Source of the DNA: Sabulibacter ruber
GTDB lineage: Bacteria > Bacteroidota > Bacteroidia > Cytophagales > Hymenobacteraceae
Length of the DNA stretch: 64,000 nucleotides
Assembly: GCF_017355955.1 (NCBI RefSeq)
Contig: NZ_JAFFID010000001.1
Span: forward strand, 682,001 to 746,000
Direction of reading: 5' to 3'
The notes under the pieces are model-generated. The model saw only the letters and a program-made list of their open reading frames with translations, ran no database searches and was not told the origin of the DNA. Positions within the stretch are counted from its first letter, which is position 1. Every line of letters starts with the position of its first letter. Shown here in pieces: positions 7,748-15,926 of the stretch. The position numbers and the translations under genes are program-made.

Positions 7748-8539
7748 CTACCCTCTGATCTGCTGTAAAAAGGAACGGACGTTTTCTTTGACCTCAGCGG
7801 GCTGCTGCAGGGCTTTGATGAAGGCACTCCCGATGATGGCCCCGTGCGCAGAAGTACACGCCAACTGAAACGATGCTTTATCGCTGATTCCGAAGCCAAT
7901 GAGCAGCGGATTCTTCAGCCCCAATTGACGCACTTTGGAGAAGTAGGCCTCCTGTGCCTCAGAGGTCTGCACCTGGCTACCGGTGGTGCTGGCGCTGGAA
8001 ACCATGTAAATAAAGGAGTTCGTCAGTTCATCAATCTTGCGGATGCGGTCCTCGGAGGTCTGCGGCGTGATAAGGAAAATCAGGCTGAGCCCGTACTTCT
8101 CTAGGATAGGCTTGTACTCCTCCTCGTACTCCGCGAAGGGAAGATCCGGCAGAATGAGTCCGTCTACGCCCACCTGGGCGGCATCCTGGCAGAAGCGCTC
8201 AAAGCCGTACTGCATCACCGGGTTCAGGTAGCCCATCAGAATGATTGGCAAAGTTACGCGCTCCCGCACTCCGGCTAACTGCGCCAATAACATCTTGATA
8301 GACATCCCGTTCTCCAGCGCTACCTGGTTGCTGGCTTGAATGGTAGGCCCATCGGCCAAAGGATCAGAGAACGGCATGCCAATCTCCACCAGATCTGCAC
8401 CGGCGGCTTCAAGTTCTTCCAGAATGGTCACGGTGTCTTCCAGTTTTGGGTAACCGGCGGTGAAGTAGATATTCAGAAGATTCCCGCTTTTCTCCTGGAA
8501 CAGGCGCGTGAGTCTATTGTTGGGCATCTTGTTGTTCAA
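7748..8539 (-). CDS. trpA: Tryptophan synthase alpha chain
   Basis: This subunit cleaves indole-3-glycerol phosphate to indole and glyceraldehyde-3-phosphate and passes indole to TrpB. The 263-residue TIM barrel shows the catalytic glutamate in [15 protein letters not shown] near residue 48 and the aspartate in [11 protein letters not shown] near 130, plus the phosphate-binding GFGISD and [12 protein letters not shown] segments. The start chosen (MNNKM) overlaps the end of trpB by 26 bases; the next ATG would overlap by 14. Either way the two subunits are probably translationally coupled. Normal length for the family. Confidence 0.95.
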   Translation of the reverse strand: MNNKMPNNRLTRLFQEKSGNLLNIYFTAGYPKLEDTVTILEELEAAGADLVEIGMPFSDPLADGPTIQASNQVALENGMSIKMLLAQLAGVRERVTLPIILMGYLNPVMQYGFERFCQDAAQVGVDGLILPDLPFAEYEEEYKPILEKYGLSLIFLITPQTSEDRIRKIDELTNSFIYMVSSASTTGSQVQTSEAQEAYFSKVRQLGLKNPLLIGFGISDKASFQLACTSAHGAIIGSAFIKALQQPAEVKENVRSFLQQIRG

Positions 8540-9710
8540 AATAAGTGAGAATGGTGTTCAGGTCTTTGTCGCCACGGCCGGAGAGATTCAGGACGACTAC
8601 TTCGTTCGGGCCGGCGTTGATTTCTTTGAGAGCCGCCAGCGCGTGCGAGCTTTCAATGGCCGGAATGATGCCTTCCAGGCGGCTCAGTTCACGCAGGGCC
8701 TCCATGGCATCGGCATCGGTGATGGCGATGAACTGGGCCCGGCCAGTGTCTGCCAGGTGCGCATGCTGCGGACCTACGCCCGGGTAATCCAAGCCGGCCG
8801 AGATTGAATACGGTTCGGTGATCTGGCCGTCATCAGTTTGCATGAGCAGGGTCTTGCTGCCGTGAATGATACCGGTTTTACCCAGGATAGAAGTAGCAGC
8901 CGAGTGGCCCGAATCCACGCCCAAACCGGCAGCTTCTACGGCAATCAGTTTCACTTCGGGCTCGTCCAGGAAGTGGTAAAATGCACCGGCGGCGTTGGAG
9001 CCACCGCCTACACAGGCCACCACGTAATCCGGCAGTTCACGGCCTTCTTTCTCCAGCAGCTGTTTTCTGATCTCTTCGGAAATAACGGACTGAAAACGGG
9101 CCACCATGTCTGGGTACGGGTGCGGACCTACTACCGAACCAATGATGTAATGCGTATCCTCAGGGTGATTGATCCAGTCGCGGATGGCTTCGTTCGTGGC
9201 GTCTTTCAGGGTCTGGGAACCGGAGGTAACCGGCACTACGGTTGCTCCCAGCAGGCGCATTTTCTCCACGTTGGGCTTTTGACGCTCGGTGTCAATCTTG
9301 CCCATGTACACAATGCACTCCAGTCCGGCCAGGGCGCAAACGGTAGCGGTAGCCACGCCGTGCTGACCGGCTCCGGTCTCCGCGATGATGCGTTTCTTGC
9401 CCAGGCGTTTGGCCAACAGGATCTGCCCTACCGTGTTGTTGATCTTGTGGGCGCCGGTATGGTTCAGGTCCTCGCGCTTGAGGTAGATTTTGGTGTTGTA
9501 CCGCTCAGACAGGCGTTTGGCGTGGTAAAGCGGCGTTGGCCGGCCCACGTAATCGCGCAGCAATTCCTGCATTTCGGCCTGAAACTCTGGCTCCTGCATA
9601 ATGGACAGGTATTTCTCCCGCAGCTCCTCCACGTTGGGGTACAGCATCTCAGGTATAAAGGCCCCGCCAAATTGGCCGTAGTAGCCTCGTTCGTTCACTC
9701 CGTATTTCAT
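8514..9710 (-). CDS. trpB: Tryptophan synthase beta chain
   Basis: The PLP enzyme joins indole and serine to make tryptophan. The 398-residue product has the PLP lysine in [14 protein letters not shown] near residue 86, the phosphate-binding GGGSNAAG near 232 and the C-terminal LSGRGDKD. The N-terminal [12 protein letters not shown] is typical of TrpB1, the TrpA-dependent form. It lies 66 bases after trpF in the operon and overlaps trpA at its end. No anomalies seen. Confidence 0.96.
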   Translation of the reverse strand: MKYGVNERGYYGQFGGAFIPEMLYPNVEELREKYLSIMQEPEFQAEMQELLRDYVGRPTPLYHAKRLSERYNTKIYLKREDLNHTGAHKINNTVGQILLAKRLGKKRIIAETGAGQHGVATATVCALAGLECIVYMGKIDTERQKPNVEKMRLLGATVVPVTSGSQTLKDATNEAIRDWINHPEDTHYIIGSVVGPHPYPDMVARFQSVISEEIRKQLLEKEGRELPDYVVACVGGGSNAAGAFYHFLDEPEVKLIAVEAAGLGVDSGHSAATSILGKTGIIHGSKTLLMQTDDGQITEPYSISAGLDYPGVGPQHAHLADTGRAQFIAITDADAMEALRELSRLEGIIPAIESSHALAALKEINAGPNEVVVLNLSGRGDKDLNTILTYFEQQDAQQ

Positions 9711-9776
9711 GTACTTCTGTTATTTTTCAGAGAATCCACACAAGGCAGTCTCTTTTAAATGATTGTATAACAAAGA

Positions 9777-10412
9777 CTAACCTCTTACTCCCTCTACAAA
9801 CTGTTTCAGCTTGTTGATGTCTTTTAAGCCGGGCTTCACTTCAAATTTACTGTTCAGGTCAATGCCATACAGCTTTGGCAATTGCAAGGCTTTGATCTCC
9901 TCTATGTGCTCCATGTCAATGCCGCCGCTCAAAAAGAAAGGCACTTCTAAGGTGTAGTTCTTCAGCAACTCCCAGTTGAACCGTACCCCGTTGCCGCCGG
10001 GGTTTGGTCCGCTGGCATCGAACAGGAAAAAATCGGTGGAGGTGGCATATTCCCGTAACTGCTCGAAATCGAAATCATTCCCCACCCGGAACGCTTTCAT
10101 CACTACCAACCCTGCGTCTTTCAACTCCAGACACACCTGCGGCGACTCGTGGCCGTGCAGTTGCACCATTTCCAACCCCAGATCGGTCACCTTTTCTAAC
10201 ATCACCTGCGTATCCTCGTCTACAAACACGCCCACCTTTTTGGTGTCGGTTGGGAAAACCGAGGAAAAAACGGCCCATTGCGTGGTAATGAACCGGGGCG
10301 ATTTCTCGTAAAAAATAAAACCTACGTAGTCTGGCTGAAGCATCAGGAGCTCTTGAATGTTCTCACTGTACTTCATGCCGCACACCTTTATCTTAAGGTC
10401 TTTAGTTGGCAT
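9777..10412 (-). CDS. trpF: Phosphoribosylanthranilate isomerase
   Basis: It catalyses the Amadori rearrangement of N-(5-phosphoribosyl)-anthranilate, the third Trp-specific step. The 211-residue barrel begins MPTKDLKIKVCGMKY, where KVCGM carries the catalytic cysteine. A conserved aspartate lies in LFDASGPNPGGNG, and the end GIDLNSKFEVKPGLKD contains phosphate-binding residues. An upstream in-frame start at 10472 would add 20 residues with no family counterpart, so 10412 is preferred. The gap of about 190 bases from trpC is unusually long for this operon and contains one dispersed hairpin. Confidence 0.93.
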   Translation of the reverse strand: MPTKDLKIKVCGMKYSENIQELLMLQPDYVGFIFYEKSPRFITTQWAVFSSVFPTDTKKVGVFVDEDTQVMLEKVTDLGLEMVQLHGHESPQVCLELKDAGLVVMKAFRVGNDFDFEQLREYATSTDFFLFDASGPNPGGNGVRFNWELLKNYTLEVPFFLSGGIDMEHIEEIKALQLPKLYGIDLNSKFEVKPGLKDINKLKQFVEGVRG

Positions 10413-10498
10413 TCTATTTTGTATTGGTTGTTTGTCTTTGGGGTAGGTCATGGAAGAGCAGGGCTCCGGCACAACCGGGTAAGGTTTAAGTTAGTTTC

Positions 10499-10536
10499 CG
10501 TTTAGAGCCTCTTTTGCTGAAAACAGGCTTTAAACG
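10499..10536. repeat. Dispersed intergenic hairpin (trpC-trpF gap)
   Basis: Arms CGTTTAGAGCCT (10499-10510) and AGGCTTTAAACG (10525-10536) form a 12-bp stem with one G-U pair around a 14-base TTTTC/GAAAA-type loop. It belongs to the recurrent family listed in the findings. It sits inside an operon, so it is unlikely to be a strong terminator. Confidence 0.75.
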
Positions 10537-10602
10537 CTATACTTTGCAGGCCGGATTCGCTTCTTTGTCAGGGAAACAATTGGTGCCGGCCAGCCGGTTA
10601 GT

Positions 10603-11427
10603 TCAAATGGAAAAAGCAGGTTCTGCCTGTCTTAGCTTCTTCAGTTCCTCAATAAACTCGGCGCAGGCTTTCTCCGGACGGCTCTGGCGCATGAACGCCT
10701 CGCCCATCAGGAATCCTTCATAGCCGTACTGCCGAAGTTCCACCACACTAGCAGGTTCGCTCAAGCCACTCTCCGACACTTTCACAAACTCGTTGGGAAT
10801 GTGATGAGCCAGTTCTTTGGAAGTCTCCAGACTCACGCTGAAATCATGCAGGTTGCGGTTGTTCACGCCAATCAAGTCCACATGCGGGGTAATGGTTCTG
10901 TCCAGTTCCTCGCGGTTGTGTACTTCCAGCAACACTTCCAGGCCGAAGGAATGGGCAAACTGTGCCAGACGATCTACTTCTTCTTTAGTCAGCACGGCCG
11001 CGATCAGGAGAATTGCATCGGCCCCGATAGATTTGGCTTCCAGGATCTGGTACTCCTCCACCACAAAGTCTTTCCGCAGGATGGGGCAGAAATTAAACTT
11101 GCGGGCGGTGGTCAGGTCCTCGTTCTTGCCGCCAAAGAAAGTCGCATCCGTCAACACCGACAAAGCCGAGGCGCCTGCCTGCATGTACCCGATGGAGGTA
11201 CGCTCTACCGGAGCGTAGGCGTTGATAGTGCCTTTAGACGGCGATTTGCGCTTGTACTCGGCAATGATGCCGTTCAAATCGGGGCGCTGCACGTACTTGC
11301 GCAGAGACACCGGCTGCGAGTTGAAATAAAGGCTTCTTTCCAACAAGGCCGTTGGCACCAAGGCTTTCCGGTCGGCTACTTCCTGCCGCTTGTGGGCAAT
11401 GATCTTATCTAAAATGGTCTGAGACAT
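10603..11427 (-). CDS. trpC: Indole-3-glycerol phosphate synthase
   Basis: The enzyme closes the indole ring in the fourth Trp-specific step. The 274-residue barrel carries EYKRKSPSKGTIN near residue 56 (catalytic Lys and substrate-binding residues), LRKDFVVEEYQI near 117, GVNNRNLHDF near 182 and SESGLSEP near 217. It is a monofunctional TrpC, not fused to TrpF as in enterobacteria. It begins eight bases after trpD ends, consistent with one transcript. Confidence 0.95.
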   Translation of the reverse strand: MSQTILDKIIAHKRQEVADRKALVPTALLERSLYFNSQPVSLRKYVQRPDLNGIIAEYKRKSPSKGTINAYAPVERTSIGYMQAGASALSVLTDATFFGGKNEDLTTARKFNFCPILRKDFVVEEYQILEAKSIGADAILLIAAVLTKEEVDRLAQFAHSFGLEVLLEVHNREELDRTITPHVDLIGVNNRNLHDFSVSLETSKELAHHIPNEFVKVSESGLSEPASVVELRQYGYEGFLMGEAFMRQSRPEKACAEFIEELKKLRQAEPAFSI

Positions 11428-11435
11428 ACTCTTGT

Positions 11436-12422
11436 TTATGCTAAAAACTTCTGAAAGGTTTGGAGCGCTTGCCCCGAGGTAAGCGAATGACGGGCTTTCT
11501 GCAAGGCCTCTTGCACGGTCAGTTTCTCGTCTGAGCAGTAGATGCCTAATCCGGCGTTGGCTACCACGGCATCCTGTTGCGCCTGGGTGCCCCTTCCTTC
11601 CAGCACGTTCATAAATATTTCCGCGGCCTCTTCTACGGTGTTGCCGCCGTACAGATCGCTGGCTTGGTAGGTGGGCAGACCCAAATCCGAAGGCTGCAGA
11701 ATCTGCTCGCCCTGCGGGGTCACCATTTTAAACGGACCAGTGAGCGAGACTTCATCGTAGCCATCCAGCGCGTGCAGCAGCACAAACCGTTTGCCGGTCT
11801 TCTGGTAAAGGTACGTGTACAGACGCAGCAACTCCAGACTGAACACGCCCACCATCTGGTAATGCGGCTTAGCCGGGTTGATCATAGGGCCTAGCATGTT
11901 GAAGAAGGTCTTTACGCCTAACTCCTTCCGGATGGGCGCTACTTCTTTCATGGCCGGGTGGAACAACGGCGCGTGCAGAAAGCAGAGGTTGGTTTGTTCC
12001 AGCTTGGCTTTCAGTTGGGCACTGTCATTGGTGAAGGTGTAGCCCAGGTGCGCCATCACGTTGGAAGACCCGCAGACCGAGGAAACCCCGGTATTGCCGT
12101 GTTTAGCCACTTTATAGCCCGCACCGGCCACCACAAAGGAAGCCAGGGTAGAGATGTTGAACGTGTCTTTGCCGTCGCCGCCAGTGCCGCAGAGGTCAAT
12201 CACCTGGTCGGTGCCCAGGTCGGGGAGCAGGCAGAGTTCCAGCATCGCTTCTCTGAAGCCTTCCAGCTCCTGTACCGTGATGTTGCGCATGAGGTAGACG
12301 GTCATGAACGCGGCCATCTGGCTGCTGTTGTATTGGCCCCTGCCGGTGTTGAGCAGTACCTGCCGGGCGTCTTCTTTGGTTAAGGTTTTATGTTCAATCA
12401 GTTGTTGCAGTACTTGTTTCAT
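11436..12422 (-). CDS. trpD: Anthranilate phosphoribosyltransferase
   Basis: It transfers the phosphoribosyl group of PRPP to anthranilate. The 328-residue protein shows the PRPP-binding loop CGTGGDGKDTFNIST near residue 79, KHGNTGVSS near 106 and the anthranilate-site motif NMLGPMINP near 172. A longer frame starts at 12548, but MKQVLQQLIEHKTLT at 12422 is the family start. Its ATG overlaps the TGA of trpG in an ATGA arrangement (stop at 12421-12419), a typical sign of translational coupling. It is not fused to TrpG. Confidence 0.95.
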   Translation of the reverse strand: MKQVLQQLIEHKTLTKEDARQVLLNTGRGQYNSSQMAAFMTVYLMRNITVQELEGFREAMLELCLLPDLGTDQVIDLCGTGGDGKDTFNISTLASFVVAGAGYKVAKHGNTGVSSVCGSSNVMAHLGYTFTNDSAQLKAKLEQTNLCFLHAPLFHPAMKEVAPIRKELGVKTFFNMLGPMINPAKPHYQMVGVFSLELLRLYTYLYQKTGKRFVLLHALDGYDEVSLTGPFKMVTPQGEQILQPSDLGLPTYQASDLYGGNTVEEAAEIFMNVLEGRGTQAQQDAVVANAGLGIYCSDEKLTVQEALQKARHSLTSGQALQTFQKFLA

Positions 12423-13042
12423 AGGGCTAATGAGGCGGCATAAGAGGTCCATTGATTCACGCGTTTGGTGGGGTTCTGCAACCAATTGCGCATCATGTCC
12501 TTGCCGTAGTCCGTGAGGATAGATTCTGGGTGGAATTGCACGCCGCACACATCGTACTGGCTGTGCCGAAGGGCCAACACCTCGCCGTTCTCGTCTACCG
12601 CGGTGATTTGTAAGGCCGAAGGAACTGAGTTGGGCACCACAGTCCAGGAGTGGTAGCGGGCCACGTTGAAGGTGCTGGGTAATTGTTTGAACATGGGCTC
12701 CTTGTTGTTCACCACCCTGATGGTAGCGGCCACGCCATGGAACACTTCCTTCAGGTTAGACAACTGCGCCCCGAACACCTCGGCAATGGCCTGGTGGCCC
12801 AGGCACACGCCCATGATGCGCTTGGTGGGGGCATATTTTTTCAGCAGCTCCGGCATGATACCGGCCTCGCTTGGCACACCCGGACCCGGCGAAAGCAAGA
12901 TCACATCAAACCGGTCCACCTCTTCCAGGCTGATCTGGTCATTGCGGTGCACTTCCATGTTCTCGGCGTACCCCAGTTCCCGGAGCAGCTGCACCAGGTT
13001 GTAGGTAAAGGAATCGTAGTTATCTAAGACAAGAATTTTCAT
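12419..13042 (-). CDS. trpG: Anthranilate synthase glutamine amidotransferase subunit
   Basis: The subunit hydrolyses glutamine and feeds ammonia to TrpE. The 207-residue class I amidotransferase has the oxyanion loop SPGPGVPSEAG near residue 51, the nucleophile Cys in GVCLGHQAIAE near 79 and the His-Glu pair in GVQFHPESILT near 168. The N-terminal LDNYDSFTYNLVQ is typical. It may also serve folate synthesis (PabA), as in many bacteria with one copy; that is an inference. It follows trpE after about 100 bases holding one dispersed hairpin and couples to trpD by a 4-base overlap. Confidence 0.95.
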   Translation of the reverse strand: MKILVLDNYDSFTYNLVQLLRELGYAENMEVHRNDQISLEEVDRFDVILLSPGPGVPSEAGIMPELLKKYAPTKRIMGVCLGHQAIAEVFGAQLSNLKEVFHGVAATIRVVNNKEPMFKQLPSTFNVARYHSWTVVPNSVPSALQITAVDENGEVLALRHSQYDVCGVQFHPESILTDYGKDMMRNWLQNPTKRVNQWTSYAASLAL

Positions 13043-13089
13043 GGTACTAAAAGGGTTGTCGTTTGTCTGGTTCAGGTTCTCTTCTATTG

Positions 13090-13125
13090 GTTTTGGGGTT
13101 GTATTTCAGAAATCAGACCCAAAAC
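13090..13125. repeat. Dispersed intergenic hairpin (trpE-trpG gap)
   Basis: GTTTTGGG (13090-13097) pairs with CCCAAAAC (13118-13125); the inner part GTTGTATTTCAGAAATCAGA is the usual TTTC/GAAA loop region, somewhat diverged. It lies between two genes of one operon. Confidence 0.65.
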
Positions 13126-13143
13126 GCCTTCTTCACATCATTT

Positions 13144-14556
13144 TCAAATAGTAGAGGCTTTTTCCAAAGCCTTGCGCAGAGCCGCTAGTTTATGGTGTAC
13201 TTCGTGGAGCTCGCTGTTGGTGTCTGACTTGGCCACCACCCCGGCCCCTGCCTGAAAATACAATTTATTTTTGACACTCAGGAACGAGCGGATCATGATG
13301 GCGTGGTTGAAATCGCCCCCGAACCCCAGGTACCCGATGCATCCGCCGTAATAACCCCGGCCGGTGGGCTCCAGTTCATCAATGAGGGTCAGAGCCCGAT
13401 GTTTAGGCGCCCCGGACAAGGTACCGGCCGGAAACGTATCTGCCACCATCTGCACCGAGCCGTGCGCCTGCGGCAGCTGCGCGGTCACTTTGGATACCAG
13501 GTGAATCACGTGCGAGTAGTACTGCACTTCTTTGAATACTTCCACTTTCACGTTGTCGCCGTGGCGGCTCAGGTCGTTGCGGGCCAGGTCTACCAGCATC
13601 ACGTGCTCTGAGTTTTCTTTGGGGTCGTCGTAGAGTTTCTGGGCCAGCTCGGCATCGGCTACGTCATTGCCGGTGCGCTTGAACGTGCCCGCAATGGGGT
13701 AAATGGTGGCGGTATCGTGCTTGATGGTTAGCTGCGCCTCCGGCGAGGACCCGAAGATCTTGAAATTGCCGTAGTCAAAGTAGAACAGGTACGGCGAAGG
13801 GTTGATGGAACGCAGCGCGCGGTACACGTTGAATTCATCACCCTGGAACTCCTGCGAGAACCGGCGAGAAAGTACAATCTGGAAAACGTTGCCTAGGTGG
13901 CAGTGCCGCTTGCCCTCTTCAATCACCCGCAGGAACTCCTCATCAGTCTGGTTGGTGGTTTCTTCGCCGTTGATGGAGAAATGGAACACCGGGAAATTCT
14001 TGTTCCGGATGTGGGTTTCCAGTTCGTCCAGGCCGCTGTTTTGGGGCTGATTTTCCAGAGAATGCTCAAAAATGTAAAGCTCGTTTTTGAAGTGGTCAAT
14101 GGCGATCACGAACCGGAAAGCCTGGTACAGGATCTCGGGCAGGTCTGGGTGCGCCGAGTCTTTCTGTCGGAACTCCAGCGTTTCATAGTACTGCACCGCC
14201 TCAAACGACATGTACCCAAACAACCCGTTCTGGATGAACCCGAACTTGCCGGTTTCAGATTGAAACGCCTCGCAATACCGCTGCAGCAATTGCACCGCAT
14301 CGCGGCGGTTGGTGAGGGTTTGCTCTTCCACGGTGCCGTCTGGGAACGACTGGCGCAGCACGTTGTCTTTCAGCTGGAACTCCGCGATGGGCTCGCAGCA
14401 GATGTAGCTGAAGCTGTTCTCGTGGCCGTGGTAGTCTGAGCTCTCCAGCAGCAGGCAGTTGCGGTATTTGTCGCGGAGCTGCAGGTAAATGCCCACCGGC
14501 GTCACGGTGTCGGCGAGGAGTTGGCGGTACTGTGTTTGTAGGGTGTAGGTTTTCAT
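13144..14556 (-). CDS. trpE: Anthranilate synthase component I
   Basis: It converts chorismate to anthranilate with ammonia from TrpG. The 470-residue protein has the N-terminal Trp-binding motif LLESS (residues 35-39, in CLLLESSDYHGHE), so feedback inhibition by Trp is expected. The catalytic half carries FQIVLSRRF, PSPYLFYFDYG, PIAGTFKRTG, ELAQKLYDDPKENSEHVML, FPAGTLSGAPKHRA and GYYGGCIGYLGF. It is the first structural gene of the operon and its ATG lies just after the second attenuator, so its transcription depends on read-through of two leaders. Length is normal. Confidence 0.96.
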   Translation of the reverse strand: MKTYTLQTQYRQLLADTVTPVGIYLQLRDKYRNCLLLESSDYHGHENSFSYICCEPIAEFQLKDNVLRQSFPDGTVEEQTLTNRRDAVQLLQRYCEAFQSETGKFGFIQNGLFGYMSFEAVQYYETLEFRQKDSAHPDLPEILYQAFRFVIAIDHFKNELYIFEHSLENQPQNSGLDELETHIRNKNFPVFHFSINGEETTNQTDEEFLRVIEEGKRHCHLGNVFQIVLSRRFSQEFQGDEFNVYRALRSINPSPYLFYFDYGNFKIFGSSPEAQLTIKHDTATIYPIAGTFKRTGNDVADAELAQKLYDDPKENSEHVMLVDLARNDLSRHGDNVKVEVFKEVQYYSHVIHLVSKVTAQLPQAHGSVQMVADTFPAGTLSGAPKHRALTLIDELEPTGRGYYGGCIGYLGFGGDFNHAIMIRSFLSVKNKLYFQAGAGVVAKSDTNSELHEVHHKLAALRKALEKASTI

Positions 14557-14562
14557 AAAATG

Positions 14563-14604
14563 TATAAAAAAAGGCTTACCGTTTGTTTGAACAGCAAGCC
14601 TTTT
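14563..14604 (-). terminator. trp attenuator terminator 2
   Basis: On the minus strand, AAAAGGCTT (14604-14596) and AAGCCTTTT (14577-14569) form a 9-bp stem that runs into a T-tract, ending a few bases before the trpE ATG. The competing antiterminator pairs GAACAGCAGGCC, at the stop codon of leader 2 (14646-14635), with GGCTTGCTGTTC (14600-14589), 11 of 12 bases matching. A ribosome at the stop codon would block that pairing and allow termination. Confidence 0.85.
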
Positions 14605-14644
14605 GAAAATATCGGCAAGTTTAAAATAGGCAATGGCCTGCTGT

Positions 14645-14704
14645 TCACCTCTCTCCCGATGGGTGCCACCAACAAATCATCGCGCTAAATTGTACTTGGT
14701 TCAT
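14645..14704 (-). CDS. trpL: trp leader peptide 2 (19 residues, Trp-Trp)
   Basis: The frame reads MNQVQFSAMICWWHPSGER and stops at TGA. Two adjacent Trp codons (residues 12-13) lie six codons before the stop, which is followed at once by the antiterminator arm. This is the classical design for ribosome-mediated Trp sensing: stalling at Trp-Trp leaves the arm free and permits read-through into trpE. The start is the ATG at 14704-14702; longer upstream frames are not needed. It resembles leader 1 (both MNxxQF...WWH), so the two probably arose by duplication. Confidence 0.85.
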   Translation of the reverse strand: MNQVQFSAMICWWHPSGER

Positions 14705-14742
14705 CTTTCTCGTTTTAGACTTAATTTTATGGAACAGGGCTG

Positions 14743-14777
14743 AAAACACCAAAGGCCCGGGTGAATCCGAGCCTTTG
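14743..14777 (-). terminator. trp attenuator terminator 1
   Basis: On the minus strand, CAAAGGCTCGG and CCGGGCCTTTG form an 11-bp stem with one G-U pair and a six-base loop, followed by GTGTTTTC. The U-tract is weaker than in attenuator 2. GGGTGAACCG just after the leader 1 stop can pair with CGGATTCACCC in the 5' arm and loop, giving an antiterminator. Confidence 0.75.
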
Positions 14778-14814
14778 ATTATATCGCATTTCTGCACAGC
14801 AAGCGGTTCACCCA

Positions 14815-14868
14815 TCAGATTTGACGTGTGTGCCACCAGGCGATGTGCTGAAATTGTGTCTTGTTCAT
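14815..14868 (-). CDS. trpL: trp leader peptide 1 (17 residues, Trp-Trp)
   Basis: The frame reads MNKTQFQHIAWWHTRQI then TGA. Tandem Trp codons are at residues 11-12, five codons before the stop. Its ATG lies only four bases downstream of a TACATTTG promoter box, so the mRNA is probably leaderless or nearly so. It is followed by its own terminator (14743-14777) and then by a second full leader-plus-terminator unit before trpE. Confidence 0.85.
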   Translation of the reverse strand: MNKTQFQHIAWWHTRQI

Positions 14869-14872
14869 ATTG

Positions 14873-14902
14873 CAAATGTAAAGGCCGAAAACTGATTTGC
14901 AA
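14873..14902 (-). promoter_or_regulatory. trp operon promoter
   Basis: On the minus strand, TTG (14902-14900), 19 bases, then TACATTTG (14880-14873): an excellent match to the Bacteroidota -33 / -7 consensus TTTG / TAnnTTTG. The trpL1 start codon begins five bases beyond the final G. Confidence 0.8.
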
Positions 14903-14973
14903 GAATTTTTCTTAAAATTTCTGCTCACCCCATAGAAATTTACAAACTGCGGCGGTTTGCTTACTTTTAAGCC

Positions 14974-15909
14974 GTGTTTACCAGATGCGCTTCCCTCCTT
15001 TCCGGTCTTTGGCTGCTTTGCCAGCTTCCCTCCTTTGCCCAAACGCAAGCGTCGTCTACCTTTACTTATAAGACCGAAGCACAAACAGACAGTACCAACC
15101 GGTTCAGCCGGCAACTTCCCTGGATTGCGGCCGGAGCCGCTACCGTCTACGTGGGTGGCCTGGCCCTGCTGAACGAGGCCTGGTACCAGGACAAAGAGCG
15201 CACAAGTTTCCATTGGTTTGATGACTCCCAGGAATGGAAACAGCTGGACAAAGCCGGGCATTTGTGGGGCGCTTTCCATGAGAGTCGGCTGGGGGTGGAC
15301 CTGTTGCGCAAAGCCGGTGTGCCGGATAAAAAGGCCATCTGGTACGGCGGTGCGCTGGGCTTTGTGCTGCAAACCCCCATTGAATACTTTGACGGCCGCT
15401 CCCCGGAATACGGCGCCTCCATCACCGACATTGCAGCCAACGCCGCCGGTTCACTCGCGGTGATAGCACAGGAGCTGGCCTGGGGCGAACTGCGCCTCAT
15501 GCCCAAATACTCCTTCCACCGGACCCGATATGCAGAGCTCCGCCCAAACGTGTTAGGCAAAGGATTCAGAGAAGAGTTTCTGAAAGATTATAACGGCCAC
15601 ACGTACTGGCTCAGCGTAGATCTGGCCAAGTTCCTGCCCTCTGATAGCCGGTTCCCGAAGTGGCTGAACCCCGCAGTTGGCTACGGCGCCGAAGAAATGG
15701 TGTACAATGACCCGGATGCTAACCGCGCCATTGGGTTAGAGGCTTATCGGCAATATTACCTCAGCATGGACCTGAACTGGCAGGCCATTCCTACCCGCAG
15801 CAAGTTTCTGAAGAGTGCTTTTTATGTGCTTTCTATCTTCAAATTACCGGCTCCGGCCTTGGAATACAACCGCCGCCAAGGCTGGAAAATGCACGCGCTT
15901 TACTTCTAG
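14974..15909 (+). CDS. DUF2279 (YfiM-like) protein, exported
   Basis: The 311-residue product starts at GTG and begins with a signal peptide (LLSGLWLLCQLPSFAQ). A DUF2279-type region follows: an N-terminal hydrophobic helix (WIAAGAATVYVGGLALL), then DKAGHLWGAFHESRLG, with Asp-Lys-x-Gly-His typical of the family, and an ALGFVLQTPIEYFDG segment. The family consists of periplasmic or membrane-associated proteins of unknown activity, common in Bacteroidota. It is transcribed divergently from the trp leader and shares a 105-base promoter region. No functional link to tryptophan is apparent. Confidence 0.75.
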   Translation: MFTRCASLLSGLWLLCQLPSFAQTQASSTFTYKTEAQTDSTNRFSRQLPWIAAGAATVYVGGLALLNEAWYQDKERTSFHWFDDSQEWKQLDKAGHLWGAFHESRLGVDLLRKAGVPDKKAIWYGGALGFVLQTPIEYFDGRSPEYGASITDIAANAAGSLAVIAQELAWGELRLMPKYSFHRTRYAELRPNVLGKGFREEFLKDYNGHTYWLSVDLAKFLPSDSRFPKWLNPAVGYGAEEMVYNDPDANRAIGLEAYRQYYLSMDLNWQAIPTRSKFLKSAFYVLSIFKLPAPALEYNRRQGWKMHALYF

Positions 15910-15926
15910 GCTGCTGAATGAGAAGG

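Noticed and set aside
14815..15372. 185-codon minus-strand frame ending in the WWH leader
   Set aside because: Only its last 17 codons are supported: a consensus promoter lies inside it just before the leader ATG, and the rest is antisense to the DUF2279 gene.
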